A stretch of 64,000 bases of DNA from Vreelandella aquamarina. Lineage in GTDB: Bacteria > Pseudomonadota > Gammaproteobacteria > Pseudomonadales > Halomonadaceae. The position numbers were made by a program, and so were the translations under genes. The stretch is taken from positions 361,969-425,968 of the forward strand of contig NZ_JABYQT010000004.1 in NCBI RefSeq assembly GCF_020075495.1. Reading direction: 5' to 3'. The notes beneath the pieces are model-generated. The model searched no databases. It was not told the origin of the DNA and saw only the letters and a program-made list of their open reading frames with translations. Below are positions 47,155 through 55,365 of the stretch, piece after piece (positions within the stretch are counted from its first letter, which is position 1; every line of letters starts with the position of its first letter).

Positions 47155-48164
47155 TGATGTTACTCCCTCGCGCCGGTCTTCTGGCAACCCTAGCCAGCTT
47201 GCTCTTAGCGCCGTTAACGCTACCACCAGCCTGGGCGTTGGACGAGGGAGTGCAAGCCGCCAAAGATGAGGGGATGCGCCTTTACGGTATTAGAAGAGTA
47301 GATTCAGCTATCCCATTTCTTGAGCAGGCGGCTGAAGAGGGTGATGAGGAGGCGATGTACTACTTGGGTGAATCCAACCGCCGATTGGTGATGGGCAATA
47401 TGAACCAGGCCTCGCTGGACTGGTATTACCAAGCTGCCCAACACGGCGACCCCTACTCTATGCTGCTCTTGTTTGACGGTGGAGCCTGCGAGCTGGGCGA
47501 CGTTTGCCCGGAAAACGGCGATGACTGGCCGCAGGAGGCACTCGAACTCACGCTGCCTCAAGCGGAAGCCGGTGAGCCGGAAGCCATGGCGGCACTTTAT
47601 TACATTTATTACTACGTGGAAGACTTTGACGAAGAAGAAGCGCTTACGTGGTTGAATCGCGCGGCCGAGGCGGGCAATGCTTGGGCCATGAACACGCTGG
47701 GCAAACTCGCACGTGATGATAAGGATGCTTACAGTAGCGATACAGAGCGTTTAGAGGCTGCGGAGGTATGGTTTCGCCGGGCAGCCGAGGCAGGGTATGC
47801 GCCAGGGATGAATGATTTGGCCGTCGTTTTGAGCTATTTGGAGCGATATGAAGATGCTTGGGCGTGGATGCTTCAAGCCTCAGAGGCAGGTCATATTAAT
47901 GGTAGGCAATGGGTCGCATCTTGTTATATCGAACCTGAAGCACAAGGACGAGAAATGTGTCAGGTAGAAAAACAGCCTGCGAAAGGATGGGCGATTATGC
48001 TGGCCAGAAATGAGGAAGTACCGGGTACTTCCTCAGAGCGAGCACTACGAGTCTATTGCGACAGCCTTACACCCGAACAACGCGCCGAAGGCGAACGCAT
48101 GAAAGACGAGTGGCTGGGTCTGGAACCGCCGCTCTCCTATTTCCCCGAGAAGTTTGGCCCCTGA
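47154..48164 (+). CDS. Secreted Sel1-repeat protein, candidate A immunity 5
   Basis: A 336-residue paralogue with a TGATG overlap to copy 4. Its first third resembles copy 2 (RLYGIRRVDSAIPFLEQAAE), while its last third (GYAPGMNDLAVVLSYLERYE to EPEAQGREMCQVEKQPAKGW) is nearly the same as copy 1, a clear mosaic of two parents. Signal peptide ends PAWALDEG. Confidence 0.78.
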   Translation: MMLLPRAGLLATLASLLLAPLTLPPAWALDEGVQAAKDEGMRLYGIRRVDSAIPFLEQAAEEGDEEAMYYLGESNRRLVMGNMNQASLDWYYQAAQHGDPYSMLLLFDGGACELGDVCPENGDDWPQEALELTLPQAEAGEPEAMAALYYIYYYVEDFDEEEALTWLNRAAEAGNAWAMNTLGKLARDDKDAYSSDTERLEAAEVWFRRAAEAGYAPGMNDLAVVLSYLERYEDAWAWMLQASEAGHINGRQWVASCYIEPEAQGREMCQVEKQPAKGWAIMLARNEEVPGTSSERALRVYCDSLTPEQRAEGERMKDEWLGLEPPLSYFPEKFGP

Positions 48165-48754
48165 TGATGTTACTTCCTCGCGCCGGTCTTCTGGTAACCC
48201 TAGCCAGCTTGCTCTTAACGCCGTTAATGCTACCACCAGCCTGGGCGTTGGGCGATGAAGCGCAAGCCGCCGAAGATGAAGGTATGCGGCTCTATAGTAT
48301 TAGCAGGCCGAAAACCGCTATTCCCTATTTAGAACAAGCAGCACAAGCAGGTGATGCAGAGGCCATGTATTACCTGGGTGAAGCCAATCGCCGATTAGTA
48401 ATGGGAAATATGAATACCGCCGCACTGGACTGGTACTACCAGGCCGCCCAGCATGGCGAGCCCTATGCCATGCTTCGCCTGTTCGACGGTGGCGCCTGCG
48501 AACTGGGCGATGTTTGCCCGGACAATGGCGACGACTGGCCCCAAGAGGCGCTCGAACTCACACTGCCCAAGGCGGAAGCGGGTGACGCGGAAACCATGGG
48601 TGCGCTCTATCATATTTATTACTACGTTGAAGAGCCCGATGAAGAAGAGGCGCTCAAGTGGCTCCATCGTGCGGCTGAGGCGGGTGACGCCAATGCCATG
48701 AACTGGCTGGGTGAGCTAGCCCGCAGCGATAAATGGGGCGTTCCCCGAGCGTGA
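48164..48754 (+). pseudogene. Truncated Sel1-repeat gene, candidate A immunity 6
   Basis: Starts with the TGATG overlap and leader MMLLPRAGLLVTLASLLL like its neighbours and keeps the first repeats, but ends after 196 residues with LARSDKWGVPRA. The last codons come from fusion to the tail of a lost B toxin (GGCGTTCCCCGAGCG). The C-terminal third, including the conserved tail, is missing. The product could still be secreted. The same fusion junction occurs at 58806, so the segment was duplicated after truncation. Confidence 0.75.
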
Positions 48755-48851
48755 TAGCCTTACCGTCGCGAATCCTTTTGAGGCCCTTATACGTTACTTC
48801 GGTAAGCAGCAGGCGCCGAAATACTGGTATACCGAGGAGTTCCAGGTATGA
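48733..48851 (+). pseudogene. B-toxin tail remnant (short)
   Basis: The last 3' end of a lost toxin, encoding NPFEALIRYFGKQQAPKYWYTEEFQV before a TGA that overlaps the ATG of the next B immunity gene. The same tail precedes four other copies. Confidence 0.7.
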
Positions 48852-49906
48852 ATAAAGCTGCTTTCTCTGCCTATATGTCGGGGGCCTATACAAGCGAAAC
48901 AATCCCCCCGTTGCCGGAAGCACCCAAGAAAAGAGGTCGTGTCGGCGAAGAGCTGTTGCCTTTTGGTGATTATGCTCATATCGATCCCTACCAGCAGATC
49001 TGTGTAGATGCGGAGTTGGTGCGGCATCTGGAGAAAAAAGATAAACAGTTCTATGAATCAGATGACTGGTGGTGGAATAATAAATGTATAAGGTTTCTGA
49101 GTAAAAGCACTGGGGTTTCTTTACTCATTATTCTCATACCTTACTTTATTGCTATTTTGTTATTTGGTGTGGTCTTTTATTCGTCTGTGCAAATAGCAAT
49201 GTTTGTTGAGAAATTTAATGTCTTTTTAGCGATATTGTCTTTGATATGCTCAGTAGGGATTGGAATTTATATCTGGGGAACAATTGGCCCAATGTTGACT
49301 AACGGGTTGATGAGTAAGCTGGCTAAACCGGCGATGCCTTTTCGGAGCCAGCTTGATAAAAGAGTAAATGATTATATGGAAAATCGCCAAAGTGAGCTCA
49401 ATCGTAAAACAGGCATGGTGAGTTTCACTCAAAGCAAGAAAAAGCCATCGCTCGTTGCGCCCTTCATCGAATTTGATGGTTATGTTGAGCGAGTAGTACA
49501 ACGGGGCGGTATCTTTTATCGGCTGATGTTCGTGCATCGCTATACAGGTAAACAGTTCAACCAGACCTCATTGAGTGCCATCGTGGAGCACCAGCATGAA
49601 GTCCGTGCGACATGGGACATGCTGCAACGCTATATGGATGTCAGCCAGCCATTACCCGATGTTCCGCGATTGGAGCCCTTTCGCCACCTCGACCCCACCA
49701 CGGCTGAACATGACCGGCAAACCGGGCGCGACCCTCGATACTGGCGCGATCTTGATCTGGAGGCCTGGAAGGAAAACGAAGGTGCGAAGAAGCGCCAAGC
49801 CCAAGTCGATTTTCCTTGGAGTCGTCAACGTTGCCAGCTCACACCCCAGCTTGGGAAGATCGAGATGGCGGCTTATCAGGCAAAAGATGCGGCATCGTTG
49901 GCATGA
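48848..49906 (+). CDS. Two-helix membrane protein, candidate B immunity 1
   Basis: The 352-residue protein has a constant N-terminus (MNKAAFSAYMSGAYTSETIP), two hydrophobic segments at about 88-115 and 123-150, and a constant C-terminal domain. Landmarks of that domain are ENRQSELNRKTGMVSF, APFIEFDGYVERVVQRGG and YMDVSQPLPDVPRLEPFRHLDP. It resembles DUF6708-type proteins of T6SS loci, which I hold at low confidence. The region of the membrane helices differs from all other copies, while the ends are almost identical. Its start overlaps the TGA of a toxin tail (ATGA), the usual toxin-immunity coupling. It should sit in the inner membrane, fitting immunity against a membrane-acting toxin. Confidence 0.65.
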   Translation: MNKAAFSAYMSGAYTSETIPPLPEAPKKRGRVGEELLPFGDYAHIDPYQQICVDAELVRHLEKKDKQFYESDDWWWNNKCIRFLSKSTGVSLLIILIPYFIAILLFGVVFYSSVQIAMFVEKFNVFLAILSLICSVGIGIYIWGTIGPMLTNGLMSKLAKPAMPFRSQLDKRVNDYMENRQSELNRKTGMVSFTQSKKKPSLVAPFIEFDGYVERVVQRGGIFYRLMFVHRYTGKQFNQTSLSAIVEHQHEVRATWDMLQRYMDVSQPLPDVPRLEPFRHLDPTTAEHDRQTGRDPRYWRDLDLEAWKENEGAKKRQAQVDFPWSRQRCQLTPQLGKIEMAAYQAKDAASLA

Positions 49907-49917
49907 TTCACTACTAA

Positions 49918-50200
49918 GTCGAGGAACGTCAGCTTTTGCCAGAACAGAGTACCGTACATGTTTTTGCCGCACGTAAAGTGATTGAGCAAGGCGTAAATAT
50001 TATATGGGGTGGCATCTTTAAGCGAAATGGTGCTACCTACACCAATGCTTGACCAATATGAAGCGTATAGTGAAGAAGCTCATGGGGCGTTCCCCGAGCG
50101 AGGTGGTCTTGCCGTTGCGAATCCTTTTGAGGCCCTTATACGTTACTTCGGTAAGCAGCAGGCGCCGCAATACTGGTATACCGAGGAGTTCCAGGTATGA
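49918..50200 (+). pseudogene. B-toxin tail remnant with frameshift, copy 1
   Basis: The remains of a toxin C-terminus. The first frame reads LPEQSTVHVFAARKVIEQGV up to IIWG, then a one-base shift at TATGGGGTGG leads into the second frame, MVLPTPMLDQYEAYSEEAHG to YWYTEEFQV. Removing one G joins the two frames. The end resembles the C-terminus of the toxin-like protein at 54007 (DYWVKETLNV). The TGA overlaps the next immunity start. Confidence 0.65.
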
Positions 50201-51273
50201 ATAAAGCTGCTTTCTCTGCCTATATGTCGGGGGCCTATACAAGCGAAATAATCCCCCCGTTGCCGGAAGCACCCAAGAAAAGAGGTCGTGTCGGCGAAGA
50301 GCTGTTGCCTTTTGGTGATTATGCTCATATCGATCCCTACCAGCAGGTCTGTGCAGATGCTGAGTTGGTGCAGCATATGGAGGAGAAAGATAAGCAATTT
50401 TATGAATCAGATGATTGGTGGTGGGATCATCTAAGAATACGCTTTATTAAAAGCCAAGTAGGGCTTTCTGTCTTATTAATGGCTTTTCCTTTTTTTTATT
50501 TATGTTTTTTATTGTCTTTTCCCTTTTATCTGTCATATATAACTGTTGTTTATATGCAAGGTTATGACTATAACGCGGTGCTTGCTATATTTATTGCTCT
50601 TATTATAGCAGGGGGGGGGATATTAGGCGCAGCAGTTATAGGTGCTTACACCTGTCAGTCTGTAATGAATAGCATTATTCGAGGTGGTGCTTATCTTACA
50701 AAGCCTTTTAAAGGGTGGTTGGCTAAGCAAGGCAATAGCTATCTGGAAAACCGCCAAAGTGAACTCAACCGTCAAACGGGTATGGTAAGTTTTTCTCAAG
50801 GTAGAAGAAAGGCGCCACTCGTTGCCCCCTTCATCGAATTCGATGCCTACGTGGAGCGAGTGGTGCAACGGGGCGGTATCTTTTATCGGCTTATGTTTGT
50901 GCATCGCTACACCGGCAAGCAGTTCAACCAGACCTCATTGAGTGCCATCGTGGAGCATCAGCATGAAGTCCGTGCGACATGGGACATGCTGCAACGCTAT
51001 ATGGATGTCAGCCAACCGTTACCCGATGTTCCGCGATTGGAACCCTTTCGCCACCTCGACCCCACGACGGCTGAACATGACCGGCAAACCGGGCGCGACC
51101 CTCGATACTGGCGCGATCTTGATCTGGAAGCTTGGAAGGAAAACGAAGGGGAAAAACAGCGCCAGGCCCAAGTCGATTTTCCGTGGAGTCGCCAGCGTTG
51201 TAAGCTCACGCCACAGCTTGGAAAGATCGACATGGTGGCTTATCAGGCAAAAAATGCGGCATCGTTGGCATGA
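50197..51273 (+). CDS. Two-helix membrane protein, candidate B immunity 2
   Basis: A 358-residue paralogue of the gene at 48848. Residues 1-80 and from about 185 to the end are nearly identical, but the membrane core (VGLSVLLMAFPFFYLCFLLSFPFYL and a second helix with IALIIAGGGILGAAVIGAYT) is its own. Shares the constant GAYTCQSVMN segment with copies 3 to 5 but not copy 1. Starts in the ATGA overlap with a toxin tail. Confidence 0.65.
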   Translation: MNKAAFSAYMSGAYTSEIIPPLPEAPKKRGRVGEELLPFGDYAHIDPYQQVCADAELVQHMEEKDKQFYESDDWWWDHLRIRFIKSQVGLSVLLMAFPFFYLCFLLSFPFYLSYITVVYMQGYDYNAVLAIFIALIIAGGGILGAAVIGAYTCQSVMNSIIRGGAYLTKPFKGWLAKQGNSYLENRQSELNRQTGMVSFSQGRRKAPLVAPFIEFDAYVERVVQRGGIFYRLMFVHRYTGKQFNQTSLSAIVEHQHEVRATWDMLQRYMDVSQPLPDVPRLEPFRHLDPTTAEHDRQTGRDPRYWRDLDLEAWKENEGEKQRQAQVDFPWSRQRCKLTPQLGKIDMVAYQAKNAASLA

Positions 51274-51284
51274 TTCACTACTAA

Positions 51285-51567
51285 GTCGAAGAACGTCAGC
51301 TTTTGCCAGAACAGAGTACCGTACATGTTTTTGCCGCACGTAAAGTGGTTGAGCAAAGCGTAAATATTATATGGGGTGGCATCTTTAAGCGAAATGGTGC
51401 TACCTACACCAATGCTTGACCAATATGAAGCGTATAGTGAAGAAGCTCATGGGGCGTTCCCCGAGCGCAATAGCCTTACCGTCGCGAATCCTTTTGAGGC
51501 CCTTATACGTTACTTCGGTAAGCAGCAGGCACCGCAATACTGGTATACCGAGGAGTTCCAGGTATGA
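51285..51567 (+). pseudogene. B-toxin tail remnant with frameshift, copy 2
   Basis: Near-identical to the remnant at 49918, including the same one-base frame break at TATGGGGTGG. The reading frame ends in YWYTEEFQV and a TGA overlapping the next immunity start. Confidence 0.65.
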
Positions 51568-52625
51568 ATAAAGCTGCTTTCTCTGCCTATATGTCGGGGG
51601 CCTATACAAGCGAAACAATCCTCCCGTTGCCGGAAGCACCTAAGAAAAGAGGTCGTGTCGGCGAAGAGCTGTTGCCTTTTGGTGATTATGCTCATATCGA
51701 TCCCACACAGCAGATCAGTGCAGATGCGGAGCTAGTTCAACACATAGAGCAAAAAGATAAGCATTTTTATGAATCAGATGATTGGTGGTGGGATCATCTA
51801 AGAATACGCTTTATCAAAAGCCAATTAGGGTTATCAGTATTATTAATGGCATTTCCCATTTTATATTTCGTTTTTTTACAAGCTTTTTTTTTATGGTTAT
51901 TCTTTAACCTACTGCGCCCCCTATTGGATCATGGTGGAGTAATCGGGGTTATCTCGATGCTAATTATCTTTGGTGGAGGTGTCTTGGTTTCTGGAATCAT
52001 AGGTGCCTACACTTGCCAGTCTGTCATGAATGGCATTATCCGAGGCGGTGCTTATCTTGCAAAACCTTTTAAAGGGTGGTTGGCTAAGCAAGGCAATAGC
52101 TATATGGAAAACCGCCAAAGTGAACTCAACCGCCAAACGGGCATGATGAGCTTTGCCCAAGGCAAGAGAAAGACGCTGCTTGTTGCGCCCTTCGTAGAAT
52201 TCGATGCCTACGTTGAACGAGTGGCGCAGCGGGGAGGTATCTTTTATCGGCTGATGTTTGTGCATCGCTACACCGGCAAGCAGTTCAACCAGACGTCATT
52301 GAGCGCCATTGTGGATCATCCGCATGAAGTCCGTGCGACATGGGACATGCTGCAACGCTATATGGATGTCAGCCAGCCTTTACCCGATGTTCCGCGATTG
52401 GAGCCCTTTCGCCACCTCGACCCCACGACGGCTGAACATGACCAGCAAACCGGGCGCGACCCGCGCTACTGGCGCGACTTGGACTTAGAGGCGTGGAAGA
52501 AAGGCGATGGGGCCACCCACCTAAAGTCGCAAATTGAGTACCCTTGGTCTCGTCAGCGCTGCCAGCTTACCCCGCAGTTGGGTAAGGTTGAGATGGCAGC
52601 CTATAGGGAGCAGCAGCAAGCATAG
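51564..52625 (+). CDS. Two-helix membrane protein, candidate B immunity 3
   Basis: A 353-residue paralogue. The constant N-terminus has a short variant, DPTQQISADAELVQHIEQKDK, shared almost exactly with the copy at 60284. The membrane core is again unique (LLMAFPILYFVFLQAFFLWLF). The C-terminal end departs from the others (ATHLKSQIEYPWSRQ and a final AAYREQQQA), so its 3' end comes from a different recombination parent, consistent with the different sequence that follows it. Confidence 0.65.
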   Translation: MNKAAFSAYMSGAYTSETILPLPEAPKKRGRVGEELLPFGDYAHIDPTQQISADAELVQHIEQKDKHFYESDDWWWDHLRIRFIKSQLGLSVLLMAFPILYFVFLQAFFLWLFFNLLRPLLDHGGVIGVISMLIIFGGGVLVSGIIGAYTCQSVMNGIIRGGAYLAKPFKGWLAKQGNSYMENRQSELNRQTGMMSFAQGKRKTLLVAPFVEFDAYVERVAQRGGIFYRLMFVHRYTGKQFNQTSLSAIVDHPHEVRATWDMLQRYMDVSQPLPDVPRLEPFRHLDPTTAEHDQQTGRDPRYWRDLDLEAWKKGDGATHLKSQIEYPWSRQRCQLTPQLGKVEMAAYREQQQA

Positions 52626-52626
52626 C

Positions 52627-52976
52627 TATCAATACGAGGCCTTGGGGCAGATGAGTTTCCTCAGCCTACAAGGCCACTGAGATACCGTAATCGGCCATAG
52701 CATAGCAATTGCCGGCGGTGCACTGTTTCTAGCAGCGGCGGGCTTAGTGTTGATTCCTGGATGGGGTTGGGCACTGCTGGGATTAGGCTTGGCCATTGGG
52801 GGCTCCAGCTATGCGGCCATGAATCAGGACACTTCGTTTGAAAAGTTGCTAAAGCAAGGCCTCTCGGTACACACACCAATAGCGATATGCACTCAATGGA
52901 TGATCATGCCTACTACCCTCAGCTATTGACGCAGCTTAGCCCTGTCGAAATCGATGTCGTACGCTATGGGGCTCTA
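52627..52976 (+). pseudogene. B-toxin fragment with in-frame stop and frameshift
   Basis: Open frame from TAT at 52627 gives YEALGQMSFLSLQGH, then a TGA at 52678, then in the same frame DTVIGHSIAIAGGALFLAAAGLVLIPGWGW and a further membrane helix to FEKLLKQG. After that, a one-base loss shifts the frame to PLGTHTNSDMHSMDDHAYYPQLL. The order of parts (two helices, then KQGPLGTHT, then a YY stretch) parallels the 54007 protein (VKHGPFGDQR, AYYRL). It is cut off by the IS5 element. Confidence 0.7.
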
Positions 52977-53888
52977 GGCTTTGTATGAAAAGTCATTTTT
53001 GCTAATGTAACCCATGCATGGCAAGCATAGGTGCGATATGGCAGGACGCTACGAAATCTATGAACAACAATGGCAGTTGATCAAAGACATCGTATCCCCG
53101 TGTCAAACTATGGGCAGGCCCAGAAAAGATGACAGACAGATGCTCAATGGTATCTTCTGGGTGCTCTGTTCTGGCGCCAAATGGCGCGATCTGCCTGAAC
53201 GCTACGGTCCTTGGAGTACCGTCTATGCCCGATTCCGTCAGTGGCGAGATGACGGCACTTTCGAGGCGGTCTTGTCTCGTTTACAGCTCCAGCTTCGCGA
53301 AGATGGCTTGATTGACCTGGAAACGTGGATGATCGATTCAACCGCGGTTCGTGCAACACGAGCCTCCGCTGGCGGAGGTAAAAAGGGGGATCCGACGAAC
53401 CCGAACATCACGCGTTAGGCCGAAGTCGCGGCGGCATTACAACCAAAATTCACTTGGTCTGTGATCGTTTGGGCTGGCCCATCGCCTTCACTCTTTCTGC
53501 AGGGCAAGAGGCGGATTCGCGCTACCTCATGCCCACTCTGGAGAAGGTCCGTTTGCCGGGAAGGCGCGGTCGGCCACGCAAACGTTGTCGCTTAATCGTG
53601 GCTGACAAGGGTTACGATAGCGAAGCGTTGCGCCGTTACTGTGATCGTGTTCGGCTCAAGCCCGTCATCGCACAACGAAAGATGAAACGTAAATCGCGTC
53701 GGGGCCTTCCTCGCGGCTTCGATAAACCCAAGTATCGTCAGCGAAATATCGTGGAACGCGTGTTCAGTTGGCTTAAGGAGTGCCGCCGTATCGCGACGCG
53801 CCAAGAGAAGCTGGCCCGCAGCTTTTATGCGATGGTATGCGTAGCTTGCATACGTCGATGCCTACGAGCCAACTTTTCGTACAAAGCC
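52977..53888 (+). mobile_element. IS5-family insertion sequence (IS427-like group)
   Basis: Terminal inverted repeats are visible: left GGCTTTGTATGAAAAGT, right (reverse complement) GGCTTTGTACGAAAAGT, one mismatch. TA flanks both ends, fitting the TA duplication of this group. The element is 912 bases and carries a transposase split in two frames. The left flank is toxin B debris and the right flank is the 3' end of a Sel1 gene, so the site was rearranged after insertion. Confidence 0.9.
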
Positions 53889-53891
53889 TAA
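53038..53891 (+). CDS. IS5-family transposase, two frames joined by -1 frameshift
   Basis: The first frame (53038 to 53418) begins MAGRYEIYEQQWQLIKDIV and contains the IS5 N-terminal domain, FWVLCSGAKWRDLPERYGPWSTVYARF, and the first DDE Asp in WMIDSTAVRA. The second frame, entered before GRSRGGITTKIHLVCDRLG, contains the second Asp in VADKGYDSEALRR and the Glu in NIVERVFSWLKECRR. Slippage at the A5G5 run near 53380 joins them, as in the IS427 group, whose transposase needs such a frameshift. The stop codon lies at the very end of the element. Confidence 0.88.
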
Positions 53892-54007
53892 GAGTCTATC
53901 GTGACAGACTTACCTCTGAGCAACGCGCCGAAGGCGAGCGTATGAAAGAGGACTGGCTGGGCCTGGAGCCGCCGCTTTCCTACTTCCCCGAGAAGTTTGG
54001 CCCCTGA
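53888..54007 (+). pseudogene. 3' fragment of a Sel1-repeat gene
   Basis: Reads LRVYRDRLTSEQRAEGERM to the conserved tail EPPLSYFPEKFGP and TGA, matching the last 39 codons of the array genes. The 5' part was lost next to the IS5 element. Its stop overlaps the ATG of the next gene as in the intact array. Confidence 0.8.
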
Positions 54008-55365
54008 TGATGTTACTGCCTCGCCCCGGTCTTCTCGTGACCAAACACCTAGGAGGCACCAACCAAAGCCGGTTACGCTCAATAAAAGATATTGGCGAAG
54101 CCCGCCAGGTGCGCTTTATCTTTGTCCCCATCGACTCTGATGCAGCGGAGATGGTTAGACAGGGGCGCGAACGAATTGGTTTTACTGAGCGAGCGATTGG
54201 AGCCACCCGGCTGCCTTACTTAATGGTTGCCTTTCAGGCGATGAACTTGGGGCAAAGCGCAGCTGTAATGCAGAGTGGAGGGGATTTAAAGAAAATTTTT
54301 GGCTTAGTTGCTGCTTTATTCGACTTGGGGCTCGCCACTCTGAATTTAAGTGACTATATAACGCGACGTCATCAAGCTTATCAGCTCGTCATTAATACAA
54401 GTAAATTTAGCCAGAAAATAGTGATAAATAACGGACAAGCCAATCTCTTTAGCAGGATGTTCCCAAGGTTAATGACAGCTAACTGGGTTGTTGCTAGAGT
54501 AGCAGGCGTTATGGCAGCAGTTACAATGGCTTGGGAGGCAGTGGAGAGATTTAAAGAAGGTGATATGGATGCTGCAGTGGCGTACGGCTTTGCCGCCGTA
54601 GGCGCTGCCATGGTTTTGGTGTTTAGTGGTCACGTTGGCTGGGTGGAGCTAGCACTGTTGGTAGGTGGCGCGGTTACTGGCATCATGTTGACCGATGGCC
54701 CGCTGGAACAATGGGTCAAGCATGGTCCCTTCGGCGATCAGCGTGGCGTAGCGCCATGGCTGGAAGAGCCCGAAGAGGCCTACTACCGCCTGCAAGGCAT
54801 ATTGGCCAATATTACTATTACCGCCCGCCGGGTGTCGCCACAAGAGCGCGATGCATTAATGAACCAATTGGGCGATACCCATAACCGCCCCACGCCTACG
54901 TCATTTCTCATGGGCCAAATGTGGCAAGAGCATCTTCAGCAGACACCTATTAATACGGTGATTGGAGTAAGAAGCGGCCTACCCGGCATGGGGGTTGAGC
55001 TACAAGATGTCGCAATCATTAAGCGCCTAGAAGGAAAAACTCACAATACACCGGCCTATAGCGGTTGGGCGAAAGAATCTGAAACGCAGATTACGCCACT
55101 ACTGACCCAGCTATCTGCAAATTTTATTCGCTACTTTGTTTATACGCCTGCGGGTAAACGTGCATGGGGGCCTCAGGCAGGCATCGGCTACCGTTGGGAT
55201 GTGCAAGTGCAGTTTCGAGAAATACCGCAAGTCCCTTTTTTATCCAATGATCGGTTCTATCCCGCGCCGGAATCATTAAAGGAAACGCCTAGCAACATAG
55301 CAGAAGTCTTTAACAGCACATCGCCTAATAGTGACTACTGGGTAAAGGAAACATTGAATGTCTGA
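54007..55365 (+). CDS. Chimera of Sel1 leader and B-toxin C-terminal half
   Basis: The 452-residue frame starts MMLLPRPGLLVT, the first 12 residues of the Sel1 signal peptide, then passes into KHLGGTNQSRLRSIKDIGEA and an unrelated protein. This contains several hydrophobic helices (IFGLVAALFDLGLATLNL, VVARVAGVMAAVTMAW, and AVAYGFAAVGAAMVLVF with ELALLVGGAVTGIML) and then a C-terminal domain (GPFGDQRGVAPW, AYYRLQGILANITITARRVS, NRPTPTSFLMGQMW). The layout resembles the C-terminal part of large pore-forming T6SS effectors of the VasX type, a low-confidence link. The VgrG-targeting N-terminus is missing, so it is an orphan toxin module. The stop overlaps the next immunity gene by 8 bases. Confidence 0.6.
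   Translation: MMLLPRPGLLVTKHLGGTNQSRLRSIKDIGEARQVRFIFVPIDSDAAEMVRQGRERIGFTERAIGATRLPYLMVAFQAMNLGQSAAVMQSGGDLKKIFGLVAALFDLGLATLNLSDYITRRHQAYQLVINTSKFSQKIVINNGQANLFSRMFPRLMTANWVVARVAGVMAAVTMAWEAVERFKEGDMDAAVAYGFAAVGAAMVLVFSGHVGWVELALLVGGAVTGIMLTDGPLEQWVKHGPFGDQRGVAPWLEEPEEAYYRLQGILANITITARRVSPQERDALMNQLGDTHNRPTPTSFLMGQMWQEHLQQTPINTVIGVRSGLPGMGVELQDVAIIKRLEGKTHNTPAYSGWAKESETQITPLLTQLSANFIRYFVYTPAGKRAWGPQAGIGYRWDVQVQFREIPQVPFLSNDRFYPAPESLKETPSNIAEVFNSTSPNSDYWVKETLNV

Larger units (their letters stand above)
43153..48754 (+). repeat. Tandem array of Sel1-repeat genes
   Basis: Six head-to-tail copies of a unit of about 1.0 kb (starts at 43153, 44148, 45134, 46141, 47154, 48164). Copies 2 to 6 begin inside the stop codon of the preceding copy. 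The block with GGACELGDVCPENGDDWPQ is almost identical between most copies, while flanking repeats vary, as expected of unequal crossing-over and gene conversion. Confidence 0.9.
48848..52625 (+). repeat. Tandem array of toxin-tail/immunity B units, first block
   Basis: Units of about 1.35 kb (immunity starts 48848, 50197, 51564), each a B immunity gene followed by a decayed toxin tail. A second block with starts 58926 and 60284 lies downstream. Confidence 0.85.

Noticed and set aside
50009..50200. Repeated 63-residue frames before B immunity genes as independent small proteins
   Set aside because: They have no ribosome site, match the end of a larger toxin and continue upstream in a shifted frame, so they are toxin tails.
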